Under the pieces are notes generated by a model. It had not been told where the DNA came from. It ran no database searches and was given only the letters and a program-made list of their open reading frames with translations. Of a stretch of 13,841 nucleotides of DNA, positions 13,016-13,841 are shown piece after piece (the first letter of the stretch is position 1; each line of letters opens with the position of its first letter). Location: positions 1 through 13,841 of the forward strand of contig JAZSDT010000070.1 in NCBI GenBank assembly GCA_045531285.1, given 5' to 3'. Both the position numbers and the translations under genes were made by a program. The stretch comes from RGIG6353 sp045531285. GTDB lineage: Bacteria > Bacillota > Clostridia > Oscillospirales > SIG627.

Positions 13016-13841
13016 ATGGTTAAAAAGCTTATCCTTATCCTGCTGGCTTCTCTTATTTCAATTACACTTATGACCGCAGTAGTCAATGCCGCCACTACGA
13101 TTGAAAGCGGCTCTTGCGGTACAAACGTAACCTATACCCTGGACTCCGACGGAGTGCTGACAATCTCGGGTACGGGAGCTATGACAGATTGGTCATTTTT
13201 TCAATCAGCACCTTGGTATTCAAACAGAGCAGCCATTAAATCTGTTGTAATCAATTCCGGCGTGACAAGCATAGGCAATTATGCCTTCTATTATTGCACC
13301 AGCCTTACAAGTGTCACCATACCCGACAGCGTGACAAGTATAGGAAGTCGTGCCTTCTATAATTGCACCAGCCTCACAAGTATCACCATCCCGAACAGCG
13401 TGACAAGTATAGGCAATTATGCCTTCGAAGGGTGCACCAGCCTCAAAAGTATCACCATCCCCGATAGTGTGACAAGTATAGGCAATTATGCCTTCTCCGG
13501 ATGCACCAGCCTTGTAACAGTATACAATAACAGTGATTTGTCGCTTACTATTGGTGATACAGGCAACGGATATGTGGCATATTATGCCTATAAATTAGTA
13601 AACAAGGATGGTGCTGTCAGCTACAGGAGTGGTTATACCGATGACGGAAACGGATTTATGTTTGATTCATCAAACCGTCTTCGTGCATACGTAGGCGGTG
13701 ATGATACCGTTACTTTGCCATTAACCTACAAGGGTGCTTCCTACAGCATTTATCAAATGGAAGGTGTTAGAAACGTTGTTATACCGTCGGAAATGACAAG
13801 TATAGGTGATGATGCCTTCAGAGGTTGCTACAGCCTTACAA
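13016..13841 (+). CDS. Secreted BspA-type leucine-rich repeat protein (5' part)
   Basis: The frame is open from ATG 13016 to the window edge (275 codons), so the C-terminus is missing. A signal peptide (residues 1-25, MVKKL... with cleavage after VNA) is followed by a short beta module, GSCGTNVTYTLDSDGVLTISGTGAM (about 32-56), common at the N-terminus of clostridial proteins of this type. Then come LRR_5 (BspA/Treponema pallidum type) repeats of 23 residues, consensus VTSIGxxAFxxCTSLTSITIPDS, from about residue 83 to 174. A non-repeat segment (175-255) precedes another LRR starting near residue 256. AGGAG is 8 nt before the ATG. Such proteins are surface-exposed and in some species bind host or matrix proteins; the ligand here is unknown. 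Confidence 0.9.
   Translation, partial: MVKKLILILLASLISITLMTAVVNAATTIESGSCGTNVTYTLDSDGVLTISGTGAMTDWSFFQSAPWYSNRAAIKSVVINSGVTSIGNYAFYYCTSLTSVTIPDSVTSIGSRAFYNCTSLTSITIPNSVTSIGNYAFEGCTSLKSITIPDSVTSIGNYAFSGCTSLVTVYNNSDLSLTIGDTGNGYVAYYAYKLVNKDGAVSYRSGYTDDGNGFMFDSSNRLRAYVGGDDTVTLPLTYKGASYSIYQMEGVRNVVIPSEMTSIGDDAFRGCYSLT
13262..13537 (+). repeat. 69-bp tandem repeats encoding LRR units
   Basis: Four direct repeats with exact 69-bp period start at 13262, 13331, 13400 and 13469, each opening with GTGACAAG(C/T)ATAGG and encoding one 23-residue LRR. Identity between neighbours is high at the DNA level, not only at the protein level, which points to recent duplication. A diverged fifth unit begins near 13793 after a spacer. 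Confidence 0.9.

Noticed and set aside
12913..13095. Minus-strand open frame opposite the start of the leucine-rich repeat gene
   Set aside because: It covers the promoter and signal-peptide codons of a clear plus-strand gene, has no ribosome binding site and no recognisable product.

Overview
The window suggests a spore-forming, low-to-moderate GC anaerobe of the Clostridia, probably a gut member of the Oscillospiraceae/Ruminococcaceae. This is inferred from a fused pyruvate:ferredoxin oxidoreductase, spoIIR, an infC-rpmI-rplT operon with a leader attenuator, strong AAGGAGG-type ribosome binding sites, a BspA-type leucine-rich repeat surface protein and A+T-rich intergenic regions. Species cannot be named from sequence alone.

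Layout. Positions 1-206 hold two tandem copies of a ~100-bp intergenic repeat, followed by a terminator. On the minus strand come a sugar phosphate isomerase/epimerase-like TIM-barrel gene (271-1023) and, upstream of it, a membrane-anchored NERD-domain gene (1115-1813). A divergent promoter region with a perfect 18-bp palindrome separates these from the large pyruvate:ferredoxin oxidoreductase gene (2038-5616, plus). A hairpin-rich convergent intergenic region follows. Next is a 79-residue small-protein gene on the minus strand (5902-6141), whose ~187-nt leader is predicted to start exactly at the foot of a long multi-stem hairpin and to contain a terminator-like hairpin just before the ribosome binding site. 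This leader is the best candidate for an undescribed regulatory RNA here. Divergent from it is a small lipoprotein gene (6474-6737), followed by a third repeat copy and a terminator.

The second half is plus-strand: spoIIR (6908-7468), an LTA-synthase-family membrane sulfatase (7514-9526) with its own promoter inside the end of spoIIR, a translationally coupled metallophosphoesterase (9526-10599), then the translation operon infC-rpmI-rplT (10781-11912) behind a probable L20 leader with an attenuator. infC appears to start at AUU. After the operon terminator is a 201-residue lipoprotein (11982-12587), a terminator, two more repeat copies in inverted orientation (12671-12875), and the 5' end of a secreted leucine-rich repeat protein (13016 to the window edge) behind a perfect-consensus promoter.

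How the genes fit together. Most are housekeeping: pyruvate fermentation, sporulation signalling, envelope polymer synthesis and translation initiation/ribosome assembly. There is no mobile element gene, phage gene, CRISPR array, tRNA or rRNA. The unusual content is non-coding: the five-copy repeat family, the structured leader of the 79-residue gene, the palindromic operator candidate, and hairpin clusters between convergent genes.
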